A stretch of 64,000 nt of DNA from Glebionis coronaria (Eukaryota > Streptophyta > Magnoliopsida > Asterales > Asteraceae), in contig CM046878.1 in the NCBI GenBank assembly GCA_025667525.1, positions 387,313,307 through 387,377,306 of the forward strand, in the 5' to 3' direction. The notes under the pieces were generated by a model that was not told the origin of the DNA, did not search any database, and saw only the letters and a program-made list of their open reading frames with translations. Positions 41,747-53,257 of this stretch are shown here, one piece after another. Numbering within the stretch: the stretch's first letter is position 1; each line of letters starts with the position of its first letter. The translations under genes were made by a program, and so were the position numbers.

Positions 41747-44685
41747 TTACAAAGTTCCTGGAAAAAGTTGACTATACATTAACCTTACCAAATCATAAGC
41801 AACAGGTGCTTTAGCAACTACAATCACATCAGCCTGTGCCAGCTTCTTCAAGGTCTCTTGAGTGAAAGGATAATAACGATGATTAAGCAAATAAACACTT
41901 ACACCTTCCATGGCTACCTCATAAACCCCAGAATTAGTAAACAACTTCCAATACAGCAGATTTCCCCCATTTACTGCATCAAAGATAGGATCAAACATCT
42001 CATGCTCATACAACCTGTGCATGCATTCCCAAATCACTCAATCCTTCTCTACACCATACACAGTAGGAGGATTTGCAACAAATGTCTTCTTCAAAAGCTT
42101 CCATAGATCATCTAAGTCCTCACTATCTAAAGTTTGAAGCGTGAGATCTAAGCTCAAAAATGTCTGTGCTGTATTGTTAGCTCTTGTAAGCTTCCACCAA
42201 GTCATCCCCCTGTGTTCATAAACATCATATTCTACTATGGCATATTTCTTCCCAAACTCACTGGGTGAGACTTCATCATTCTCTTGCACAATCAGCTGCT
42301 TATCTATTTCTTAATTGGAGGGATGCTGAGTCTCCTTAGTAACTATACCAACCTTTTCCATCCTTTTTAACCTTTGGCTTCTCTCTGTGTATTAAGAACA
42401 GATCTCTTAATTGATGGAAAAGTTGCACCTGCTTGGAATGATGCACCTGCTTGTGATGATGCACCTTCTTGTGTTGTTTCCAAAGCTATTCCTTCAGCCT
42501 TTCTTTTCCTGGACTCCCTAGCTCTCTGCATCATCTCATTTTGCCTCATGAGGTACGGTTCAGGAGTGTTAATACCTATGAACTCATCCACATTTGTCTC
42601 TCTTAGAACTGGTCTGACTGCCTTCTCTATATCCTCAAAAGTCATGTTTGTGAAGTGAGCATCAGCCAACCTCTTGTATCTTTTGAGCAATACTTTGTAG
42701 TGTGCCAGCCTCCCCTTTTCAGACTTTAAATATGTTTCCATCTGAATCTGACTCACCCTTCTTTCCAGATATTCCTTTTGATATGTAAACACCAATAGAG
42801 TCAGTTCATACCTGTCTTCCAAAGGAGCATTCACCAATTCCTTTTCTCATTGATCTAGAAATTCTTGAACATGAGGTACCCTTTCATCTAGCTCTCTATG
42901 CATGATTTCAATCTCTTTAAGAATTTCTTTAGACCTCATTTGTTGCACTCTTTGATCTTGCATGTGTATCTCTTCTTCTTGAAGTCTGAGAGCTACCTGT
43001 TCATCATATTCTTCTTGAGCCCTTAGTTGTTCAAGCTTTTTGAGCTTGTACTTTCTCTTGGGCTGTTCAATCATTTTCCCCTTTCCCTTGTCTTTTGGAT
43101 CCACTGTTGGTTTTGCTTTTGGTGCAGGTTCTCCAATTCTTATTCCCTTTTGAGCTGGTTGCCTTCTGTTCTTCCTAACAAATGTTTGTGTAATAGGTTT
43201 AGCAGGGGAAGGACTTACAACAGGGGGATCAACCTTAGCAGGGGAAACTTTTGTAAAAGTAGGGGATTCTCTTTGATTGCCCATATTCAGCAAGGCTTGG
43301 GCAATATAGAACTCCCCTTATCACTTCCTTTCTCATCACTGGCCATCTTTTCTTGTCCTAGATCTTGTTCACTAGGAAATGCATACCACTGAGTAGATTC
43401 ATCTGTGTTAGGAGCTTCCTCCCCTTTGAAAGCATCCTCATTTGTGGATACAATAAGCTTAGGCTTTCTCCTCCCCTCCAGTGTAGCAAGTCTGGTCTCT
43501 AGATTATTTATAACCAGACCTTGCTTTTTGACAGTTTGTACAAGTTGTGCATTTGGCTCTTGCAACCTAATGCACATATTCGTCAATTCCAAGATGGACA
43601 ATGGTTGCATTCTGCTCTCAACCCTAGAAGAAGATTGCTCCCCTCTTTAGGTATCACTGAGTGAGGGAGAGGACTTACTTATGGTGTCACTATCCTGCTC
43701 ATCCCTTGAGGATGAGACAATAGTGGCAGCCAAACCCTCAGTGTGCTCCAACCTTTTGGAGACTCTCCTCTCTGCTACTTTTGAAGATTCACTAGGCAAG
43801 GGAGACCTGGCAAACCTGGTTTTGGTTCTCCTGTTGTGGATCAGCAGGGGGTAGAGAGCTGGAAGGGGTATCATCAGGTTTGGCAGGGGAATCAGATGGT
43901 TTGTGTGTGGCTACTTTTGTTTTAGCTGCTTCTTATCTAATTTGTTTCATCATGATAGGAGTGAGTGGAACAACCCTACCAGACAATTGTAGAGATGGTG
44001 CAACAAGTGTGGTGAACAGTTTGGTAGTATGTTTGGTGGCTGAAAAATGGCGTTTGTGTTTGATAGGACCATGTTCACTCATATACAGCAACAGTTGTGT
44101 AAACCTTGGATACATGCAAATTTTAGAGCTGCTTGTAACATTTTTGACCATTCCTTTGAAAATCATTTGAGAAAAACAGTACTTTCACCCTGTTGCTAAG
44201 CATATCAGAGCAGAAGCAACCTCACTTCCAAATTCATTAAAAGTAGTGGTTTTAGGTGACAAATATTGTAAAATTGTATGAATCAAATATTTCCAATATG
44301 GGGCAAACTAACCTTTAGCAAACTTACACTTTTGATTTTCAGCAAGAGTGTACCCTAATTTTTCAAGACCCTCAAAAATTTCGGCATCAGGTAGGTTAGC
44401 AATCCTATCCTCATCATCCAAAACTAGCTTGTCTCTAATGGAGGCAAGTGTAATTACCTTGGGATGACCATCTACCATGCTCTGAATTGTTACCTCTCCA
44501 TCCACTGTTTTGGTCATTGAGTTAGACCAAAACTCTTGGATGTGTGAGGTGTAAATCCTGGGATTAATGAGAAGAGCTACTCTAAAATATGATGATTTTA
44601 GAAAAGCCACTGCATCAGAAAATTTTGTTGTTTCATCATGTAAAAGAGCAATTTGATTGTGATTAGCAGCAATTTTGAGAGACAT
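41747..44685 (-). pseudogene. Copia-2 extra 3' reading frame
   Basis: A ~980-residue coding-like region is split over three frames with several stops. N-terminal part (43933-44685): MSLKIAANHNQIALL, INPRIYTSHIQEFWSNSM and MVDGHPKVITLASIRDKLVL, then FKGMVKNVTSSSKICMYPRF after a gap. Middle (42367-43874): low-complexity Ser/Pro/Lys-rich sequence with SPAK repeats and two coiled-coil stretches (KYKLKKLEQLRAQEEYDEQV). C-terminal (41747-42289): GMTWWKLTRANNTAQTFLSL, DLDDLWKLLKKTF and LLYWKLFTNSGVYEV. I recall this whole layout from LTR-element proteins in Anthemideae. It occupies the same position as the extra frame in Copia-1 but only the general plan is shared. Function unknown; no membrane span is evident, so calling it an envelope is not justified. 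Confidence 0.65.
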
Positions 44686-45800
44686 GATAAATGTTGAAAA
44701 CGTTTGAAGGTTTATAGTTGTGAAAGTTTAGTGGGATTTGGTCGAAAGAGAGAGGTAGGTCTGCTGGTTAAGGGAATTAATTTTATATAGGCGAATTGAA
44801 GAGCTATAATTGGACCAAATTTTCAAATTGCAAAAATATTAGAAATAAATCGTGATAAGAAAGTAATTTATTTGAAATAATAAAGAAAAGATTACCAATC
44901 AACGAAGAAAGCGCCTTAAATATCTTTTGAAAATAATAAAATATTCCCTAACCAAAAAGTTAGCTATCAGGCCCAACGGCTACAAGCAGGGTATCGGTAT
45001 TGTCGGTCAACGGTCAAACAGGGGGATGTTGAACAAGCAGGGGAATCAAAATTGAAAGCAGGGGAAACTTTCCTAAGGGTATTAGACTAATCATGAATAG
45101 ATCAATGCTAAATATCTCTGCTCTAATGCACACCCTTGTAGACACAAGTTAGATACATAGAAACTCAAGAGTCCTCCATTCAACAAAGTTCTAAACAAAA
45201 AGAGTTAACACATAAGCAACCCTGCACCTGGTCAATCCAAGAAAATAAGCATACCCCAGTCTCCATCCCTACCATTCCCTTCCTATGGTTAATTGGTCTT
45301 GGCAATATGTACTAAAATTCTTAATTTAGACAGCAAGCTAGTGAATAAAGAATTTTAAGTACACATTACAGTGCCTCAAGGTTTCAGAACTCTAACAAGT
45401 TTTGCAGCAAGTATTCATCATTCTGAACCCCTACTCACCAGTGGATATGATCTAGAATCATATATGAGTATCCTAAGGATACCCTAAATACTAAAGGTGT
45501 GACCTAACCTCCCCTAAATCATAGAGCATATACCTGATCCTCCCATAGTGTAGTATGCACCATTTGGATCTCTGCATTGTTAGTCTAAAAACCACATATA
45601 ACCACTTTAAAAAGAACAAACCCAACTAAAGAGAAAATCTCTTAGCAGGGGACAATGACTTAGCAGGGGGGATGAACCCCAGCAAGGGAATCTTTGTTCA
45701 AAAGTAGTGGAATGAAGAATAATGGAAAAAGTGACTAACATATGTATAACAACAGCAATAAGGCAATCCTGGATATACAAGACAAATTAGACATCAATTT
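44686..45800. other. Copia-2 spacer between RNase H and the extra reading frame
   Basis: About 1.1 kb without a supported frame. It contains several AGCAGGGG words (near 44984, 45036, 45055, 45643 and 45661) outside any coding context. It would hold the leader of a separate 3' transcript if there is one. Confidence 0.6.
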
Positions 45801-47498
45801 TTAGGGAGTGACCATTCCAATACTTGCAACCAAGTACTGAAACCTCCCCACATCAAAAGCTTTTGTCAACAGATCAGCAACATTAAGTTCTATATCAATT
45901 GCCTCTGGGACAATCAACCCTTTTTCAAAACAATCTCTAATAAAATGATGTCTGATTTCAATATGTTTGGTCTTGCTATTAAAAATAGGATTTTTAATTA
46001 TGCAAATGGTGTTGTTATTGTCAATAAATATCTTGGTTTTAAGAAAATTGTACCCATAATCAAGCAGCTGGTTCTGAACCCAAAGAACTTGTCCACAACA
46101 TGCAGCAGTTGCTACATACTCAGCTTCAGTTGTGGATTTGGCCAAAATAGTTTGATTTTTACATTGCTAAGATATAAGCCTGCTTCCCAAAAATTGACAT
46201 CCACCTGTTGTAGACTTCCTATCATTGTTGTCACCAGCATAATCACTATCTGAATAGGATACCAGCTCAAATGGTGACTCCTTGGGATACCAAAGTCCTA
46301 AAGTTAAATGACACTTTAGATACCTAAAAATTCTCTTCACAGCAAACAGATGGCACTCTGTGGGTGCCACTTGGTGTCTTGCACATAAGCAGACTACAAA
46401 CATGATGTCAGGTCTTAAAGTTGTAAGGTACATGAGAGATCCAATCATGGACCTATAATTCCTGACATCAATAGGCTTTCCAAGGCCATCATTTCCCCAA
46501 GGATGCTCCTTATCCATTGGAGTGGAAACTTTCTTTCCTTCACACATTCCGAACTTCTTCACAATTTCAGCCACATACTTTTCTTGTGAGATAAAGATCC
46601 TATCTTTTTTCTGCTGAACTTGTAACCCCAAAACGAAGTTGAGTTCACCCATAGCACTCATTTGGAACTTGTCCTGCATCAACTTGGCAAACTCTTTGCT
46701 AAGCACAGAGTTTGTGGATCCAAAGATGATGTCATTCACATATACTTGTACCAAAAGAAAGTCACCCTTTTGTTTCTTGATAAACAGGGTCTGGTCAATT
46801 TTCCCCCTGTTGAAGCCATTATCTAACAGGTATTTAGAAATAGTTCCATACCAGGCCCTAGGAGCTTGGTGAAGTCCATACATAGCCTTCTTCACCTTGT
46901 ACACTTTGTCTGGGTGTTCTAGGTCTTCAAACCCTGGAGGTTTCATAACATAAACTTCTTCATCAATGGTGCCATATAAAAATTCACTCTTAACATCCAT
47001 TTGGTATACTGTGAAGTCCATGAATGAAGCATAAGCCAAAAACAATCTAATGGCTTCAATCCTGGCTACTGGAGCAAAGAATTCCTCATAATCAATGCCT
47101 TCTTTCTGAGTATATCCCTGTGCCACCAGTCTTGCCTTGTATCTGACTACAATACCCCTCTCATCCTTTTTGTTCCTGAGCACCCACTTTGTCCCAATAG
47201 GCCTTGCCCTTTTTGGACAATCTACCAGAATCCACACTTCTTAGATGTCAAACTGTAAGAGTTCTTCTTGCATGGCTTCAACCCAACTTGGATCATTTAG
47301 AGCCTGAAAAATCTTCTTTGGCTCTTCTTGTGACAAAAAGGCAGTAAACAAATGACATTGCATATTGTCATGGTGAAACTTCATGGTGATGTTTGCAATG
47401 AAGTTGTGTTCCTTTGCTGAATACCTTGTTTGTTTGGGAGCTCCAAGATCACCTATGATTTGTGATTGGGGGTGATCTTTATTGATTCTGTAGGTAGG
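45801..47498 (-). pseudogene. Copia-2 reverse transcriptase and RNase H
   Basis: RT runs from the linker (SQEEPKKIFQALNDPSWVEA) through [51 protein letters not shown] and [13 protein letters not shown]. The catalytic motif reads [10 protein letters not shown], with Asn encoded at 46734-46736 in place of the first Asp. After the connection ([40 protein letters not shown]) a stop at 46164-46166 separates RNase H (STTEAEYVATAACCGQVLW, TKHIEIRHHFIRDC, LADLLTKAF-like end). A stop also lies at 47238-47240 upstream. The D-to-N change would abolish polymerisation on family knowledge. Confidence 0.92.
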
Positions 47499-49250
47499 TG
47501 ATATTAGAATTTTATTAAGTCGTTCACGAATCTATTCGAATTGATCTCCGGTTAAATGTGTGACTCTGTCGTTTTTGGTTAAGAAAAAGGAGATTGGATT
47601 TCTATTTCTACTTAAAAGGTAAAAGCGAAACGTAATAAAAATAAGCCAAAAACAAATAACTAATAATAAAGGAGCAAAACAAATAATAAAACGTAAATTA
47701 AAACGAAACAATTAATAAAAATAAAACTAAAAGAGGAAATTAACTTTCGACTTGAAAATAAAATTTACTAAATGAAAAAGGAGAAAATAAAACTAAGAGG
47801 GTACTTTTAAAACTAAACAAGACAAAATCTAAAGCGGCCTCTAAATAAAAGATAAAACTTAAACTTTACGAAAAATTAATAATACTAAAATTTGATGAAA
47901 AATATAACTAAAAATACATGACTTTCACAATATGAAAAACTATCACAATATGAAAACTATCACAATATGAAAACTATCACAATATGAAAAACCATCACAA
48001 TATAAAAACTATCACAATATGAAAACTATCACAATATGAAAACTATCACAATATGGCTGTTGAAAATTGGGCAGCGTTTCGTCGCAATATTCCTTAAATC
48101 CCGATCGCAATCCACGATGCCAGGGGCAATCGCAATCCTCGATCGGAATAAGGGAATATTATAACACTTCGATCGCAAAGTAAAACCCTTAGGGTTATTG
48201 CGATCGCAATCAAACTATCGGAAAGAGGTGTCACAATGTCAAAACCCTAATGATATTGTGATGGAAAGATCACAATATTCGGATGGAGTACAATAAGCTA
48301 AACAAATAAGCACTTTAACCAAAAATTAAACCAAAACAACAATAAGAAGAACAAAATAAGATACGAATTTAAAAACTTTCAAGATGCCAAATAAGCAAAA
48401 TTTATAAATTGAACTAAAAAAAAAAGATTAAACTTTAAAAAGATAAAACTTTTAAAAGACACTTAAATGAAAATAAGCTAGACACAAAATAAGCAAAAAG
48501 CACAAAAAGATAAGACCATGAATCGAATAAAATTGATAATAACAAAAAGATAAGAACTTTTATCAAAATAAGCATAATGATGAAAACTTTAAGATTAATC
48601 AAACAAAACAATAGATTTTAAAAACAAGAAGAGAAGAATGAGATGATTATGAAAAACTTGAAATTAAAGATGAAGATTAAAGATTTGAATACAAGATTAA
48701 AGTGAAAAGCTTAAAACTTTCAAGAAAAAAAACTAGAGAGCGAAAGTAAAAACACCTACTCCCACTCCTACTCTAATCTACTCCTAATTATCTAACACCC
48801 TAAAATGAAGGAATGGAAGACTATTTATAGGAGGAGGGGGAGTTGTTGTTGCTTCCTTCTTTCTCTTATCTTTTCGTCTTTTAATTTCTTCGTCTTTCTT
48901 GACTTTGTCTCGGGATTTGTCGAATAATAAAATGAACTCATCTTTTCTTCTTTTGGTAGACTTGGCTCTTCGACTTCGTTTAAACTTTCTTCTTTAGTCT
49001 TTTTCTTCGATAAATCTTCAGAATAGGCCTTTGACTTCCGTTCTTTTTGCACTCTTGACCTTTTGACTTCGTCTTTTGTCTTTTTCTTCGATAAAAGCCC
49101 GTGTTTTCTTCCCTTTTCACATTTTGATCCTAAATCACAACAAAAACACAAACCACGCATAATTCTGACATTTACGACATAAAATACACGTTTTGGCTTG
49201 GTTATTATTATAATTAAGTGGTAAAAGGATAAGTGTTTTCACACTTATTA
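47499..49250 (-). mobile_element. Athila-type solo LTR, 1.75 kb
   Basis: TGATATTAGAATT to ACACTTATTA, with GTAGG on both sides (47494-47498 and 49251-49255), inside the Copia-2 linker. No internal region or second LTR is present, so it is a solo LTR. Its last ~450 bp (U3 in element orientation) clearly match the Athila-like LTR at 18784-20552, including CTATTTATAG at 48821-48830 (TATA on the minus strand). The remainder shares layout but is diverged: a motif array at the same relative place and AATAAGC-rich sequence. It is therefore from a related but distinct subfamily. In element orientation its ends are TA...CA, the reverse asymmetry of the other element. Confidence 0.88.
47930..48056. repeat. 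Tandem CACAATATGAAAACTAT repeat in the solo LTR
   Basis: Eight or so units of 16-17 bp (ATCACAATATGAAAACT) occur head to tail. ATCGCAAT, ATCGGAAT and TCACAAT words follow up to ~48280. It occupies the same leader position as the TCGGAAT cluster in the Athila-like LTR. Confidence 0.88.
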
Positions 49251-49255
49251 GTAGG

Positions 49256-50996
49256 TTGCATGCTCATGATTACTTCAGTTTCATCATCTTCTAAATCAGG
49301 ATTTATGGGACTATCTTGATTGGGAAAGAACTCCTCAAAAGATCTTCCAAATGATACTGCATGATTGAGGGATGGATGCTGATGAGCTGAATGCAGCTCT
49401 GAATAACTTGGACCTCCATTCTCAATTATTCTCCTTCCACTACTGGATATGAGTGGACCACCAGAGATAGGCGAAGATGAGGAAATGAGTGGGGATTCTC
49501 TTTCTTCATCATTAACATTAGTGACAGCTGGTTCTTTGTTAGCATGGGAAGCATTTGGTCTAGCAGGGGAATCTTGGATTCCATTGCTTTCAGCCATTCC
49601 ACTGTTTTCAGAAGTTGACTTAGCAGGGGAAGGGATTGGATGCTCCTTCCTTTGAGATGTATCATCTTCTTCACCTGTTTTTGTAGCAGCATCATCAATG
49701 GGAAACAGTGAGGGTACAGTCATGTACCTCAATGGTGGCTTCTCCACAGTAGTTGGTTCTTTTGTACCTGAAATGTTAGTATTCTACAAAGCAACATGCA
49801 CATAATTCATGGATTTTGAAAGAACTTCAATGTCAAAGAACCAATCAGGACCTGTTTGTACATCTTTAGGCTTGTCTTCAAGAAAATCTACATGGAGATT
49901 TTCTATCACTTTGCTTGTCTTCTTGTTGAAGACCCTATATCCCTTGTTGTTTAATGAATAACCAATAAAGTACCCATCATCCCCTTTTTAATTGAACTTG
50001 CCTAAATTGTCAATTGTGTTCAGAATGATCACATGACATCCAAATGGTCTAAAGAAGTCAATCAAAGGGGGTCTTCCATTGAACATCTGATAAGGGGTCT
50101 TGTTGTGTGCCTTAACCACCAAGGCCCTGTTTGAACATAACAAGCAGTGGCTACAGCCTCAGCCCAAAAGATAACTGGAAGCTTGGAATCAGATAGCATA
50201 GTCTTTGCAGCTTCAATAAGTGTCCTATTTCTTCTTTCTGCAACTCCATTTTGTTGAGGTGTTCTTGCTATACTGTATTCCCTCTTTATTCCATTGTGAA
50301 AAAAGTGTCCAATTTCTTGTTTTTGAATTCACCACCATTGTCTGATCTCATGGTCACTACCCTCATACTTTTTGAAAGTTCAATATGATTGATGAACCCT
50401 ATGAGTACATCTGTTGTGTCACCCTTTTCAAACAGAAATAATGTCTATGTGAACCTTGAAAAATCATCAGTAATCACTAGGAAGTACCATTTCTTCATTA
50501 TGCTTGCCACAGAAGTAGGACCAAAAAGATCCATGTGCAGTAATTCCAATGGCTTGGTAGTGGACAGGCTTGTTTTTTACTTGCAAGAGGCTCTATGTTG
50601 CTTCCCTTTCAGGCAAGCAGCACAAGTATAATCATTGGCAAAGGACTTGGAAGGAAGACCATGAACCAGATTATATTTGACCAGTTTGTTCATGTTCTTG
50701 AAGTTGAGATGACCAAGTCTTATATGCCATTTCTTGCATTCATCAACTGAAGCTTTGGCAATGAAACAGGTTTCATTGTCTTGAAGAGAGATGTCCTTGA
50801 GATCAATTGTGTACATATTATTTTTTCTTGGTGTTCTGAGCACAATAGGAGTGTTTGGTGGTAAAACAAACTCCTTCCCCAACACAAGACATTCAGTATC
50901 TGTAAACAGGACAAAGTTCTTGTTATCAGTCATCTGGGACACACTAAAGAGATTGTACTTAAGCTCTTTCACCAAGTAAATATTGTCAAATGTCAT
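49256..50996 (-). pseudogene. Copia-2 GAG-pre-integrase, integrase and linker
   Basis: 50577-50996 is open: NIYLVKELKYNLFSVSQMTD (GAG-pre-integrase), then the integrase zinc site with WHIRLGHLNF and CAACLKGKQHRASC. The core that follows (49990-50576) is recoverable only in pieces with stops, including the DNGGEF-type motif region near 50330-50350 on the minus strand. 49214-49747 is an open Ser/Pro/Glu-rich linker (PSPAKSTSENSGMAESNG and GRSFEEFFPNQDSPINPDLE) that runs into the solo LTR at 49250. Family role: inserting the DNA copy into the host genome. It is not functional here. Confidence 0.85.
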
Positions 50997-50999
50997 TCC

Positions 51000-51146
51000 A
51001 TTGGTGACAATAGTTCATTTTCCTATGATTGTTCCATGCCCATATCCAAAAGAAACACCATCATTGTCATGCTCCTTGAGCATCCACAATCCCAATAGGC
51101 TTTATCATTCCTGGTCTGCTTTGTCACCTGCAAAAAGAAAAACAAC
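51000..51146 (-). pseudogene. Copia-2 protease remnant
   Basis: Around 51075-51120 the minus strand reads KAYWDCGCSRSMTMM. The expected Copia protease motif is W-x-LDSGCSRHMT. Here the D-S-G triad reads D-C-G, His is Ser, and only a short stretch lies between it and the GAG-pre-integrase region, so part of the protease is missing. Confidence 0.7.
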
Positions 51147-53257
51147 TTAGTTTCTCTTGGGGACCCAAGCCATTATAGACTTGGATCTACCTCTTGTATC
51201 AGTATAAGATTGCTTGTCAAAGACTAGAGATACACCATTGGATTGATTACCCCTTTTGGGTACCCAAACCCAACGAGCTGAGGCTTTCACAACTTTCCCC
51301 CATTTGCCCATGTTTCTAGAGGGCAAAACTTTGCTAGCAGGGGATACCCTAGACTTAGCAGGGGAATCCCTATGCTTAGCAGAGGGAATCCATCTTTTGT
51401 TTTGGCTTCTATTGGTGTGTTGGTAGGGTCTATAGACAGATTTATATGCAGTATGAGGTGCTGGTTTGGTCATGTAAGAGCTAGACTTGAGACATGCATC
51501 ATTCACCTTTCTTAGAGCAGGAACTACATACTTATCAGATACCTTGTTTCTCAAAGCAGGGGCAACATACTTATCAGGGGAAAAGGATTTTGCCCCTACA
51601 TTAAGAAGAATGGCTTTTGGTTGCATGTCCTTTAAAGGATTTACAACCACCACTTCCGTTGGTGCCTGACAGTCTTGATAAGTGTGATCAAACTACCACA
51701 TGTGAAACAAGGTTTGGTGTTTATCAGTCCTCTCCTAATTTATGAGACTTTTGGTCATTCCAATTTCTCTGATTACCTCTAATAGGCCTATACATACCAG
51801 CATATTTAACAGTAGACTTAGAAGGCTTTGATCCTGATTTAGATTTGGGTGAACTACTCTTAGAACTTGAATCACTTCCAAAAAGTCATTCTCTTGAAAA
51901 GAGAACAAGGTTATCTATTTTCCACTGTTTTAAAGAAATTTGTTCCTTTTTAAAGTCCCTAACAGCACTGGTTTTCACTAGTGGTTCTTTTGTTTCTAGA
52001 TTATTAGGTATGTATGCATTTAAGTCAAATTCAATATCTTCCTGCTTTTTGAAACAAGAAAGACCAGTCCAAGATAAATCTTTTCTAGGAAATGGTACAT
52101 GTATATTGGCAGGTGGTGGTGGTATAGTAGCATGCTCATTTTTGACGCCAAAACCTATTTTGTCCCTAGGAGACTGCCCAATTTCAACTGCTTTTGTTAA
52201 ATCTTTAGAGGCTTTTCCAAATTTTTCAACAGTTTGTTCATCTATCTTCTTATTAGATCTAAAAACTTCTAATTCAGCAGTTAATTCCTTAATGGAATCA
52301 TTATTTTCTTTAACACCTCTCTCTAATACAACAATATGATCTCTGTAATCATTTTCTCTTTGTTTATACTCTCTTATGGTGGACTCTAGCTGTTCCAACG
52401 CACGTTTGTAGTTATCAAGGTCATTATCACAATTAATATAATCAACTTTTATCTTTCTTATTTGATCATTCAATGACTCATTATTTTTTCTACAAGCTTT
52501 AGTACAATATGAATCATCATGTACCTCATTGTCTGAACTAGAGCTTGACATGGCCATACGAGCAAAATCTTCCTCTTTTTCCTTAGAAACTAATTCTTGA
52601 TTTCTTTCAACACTCTCTGTCATAGCACTCTAGTCCCATCCACCTGCTCCATCTATCCCCTGCATGGCTACCATAGCCTTAACACCAGAATCATTATCCC
52701 TGCTTTCCTTCCTATAGCTACTTCCATTCTTTGGCCCATTGCATTCCCTAGAAAAATAGCCTTTCTTGCCACAATTGTAGCATTCTACATTTTTTTGTCA
52801 AATCCAGCTACATCAGAAGGATTGATGAAAATCTTCTTCCCATACTTCTTGTAAAATCTGTTGGCTCTCATGCTGAGTAAAGCCATGTTCCACTTAATGT
52901 CCATCTCCTCCAGTCCTTGCTTGTTGATTTGATTCAGATCTTCATGTAACACAGTAGATCCTTGAGATGCTATGAAAGCACAAGCAGTATCCAGACTGAA
53001 GGTTGCAGGCCTTTCTTCATCATAAGATGGTCCAGACCTTGCAGCAGGGGAATGGTTTGCAGGGGAAACTTCAATCCCACTGCTTTTAGAGATCCCACTG
53101 CTGTGAGATATAAATGCCATATTGGTAGGGGAATCAGCAATTCTACTTGAATTAGTGGGAATGGTTCTTGATGTCTTCATCACATTGACAACAGGCTCAA
53201 AAACCTTCAGGTTGTTGTAGATGTCATCAATGTTCTTGTCATCAATGTCATCTCTGT
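51147..53257 (-). pseudogene. Copia-2 gag, C-terminal two thirds
   Basis: From the Tekay-like insertion point the frame reads NIDDIYNNLKVFEPVV, DEERPATFSLDTACAFIASQ, DLNQINKQGLEEMDIKWNMA and LLSMRANRFYKKYGKKI, the standard Copia gag region before its knuckle. The zinc knuckle at 52741-52782 reads CYNCGKKGYFSREC, with Tyr (52756-52758) in place of the zinc-binding His. A ~245-residue coiled coil follows (51886-52623), then a basic Ser/Pro/Ala-rich part with SPAKSRVSPAS (51147-51653). Stops and frame changes separate the pieces. The N-terminus would be beyond the Tekay-like element, outside the window. Confidence 0.87.

Larger units (their letters stand above)
41150..53257 (-). mobile_element. 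Copia-2: Ty1/Copia LTR retrotransposon, truncated in the window, minus strand
   Basis: Order along the minus strand is gag, protease remnant, integrase, RT, RNase H, a ~3 kb extra reading frame, polypurine tract and 3' LTR, as in Copia-1 but from a different family. The Tekay-like element inserted inside gag at 53258, so the gag N-terminus, primer site and 5' LTR would lie beyond the window. A 1.75 kb solo LTR interrupts the integrase-RT linker. All coding parts contain stops or frameshifts. AGCAGGGG-type words are scattered through the whole element. Confidence 0.88.
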
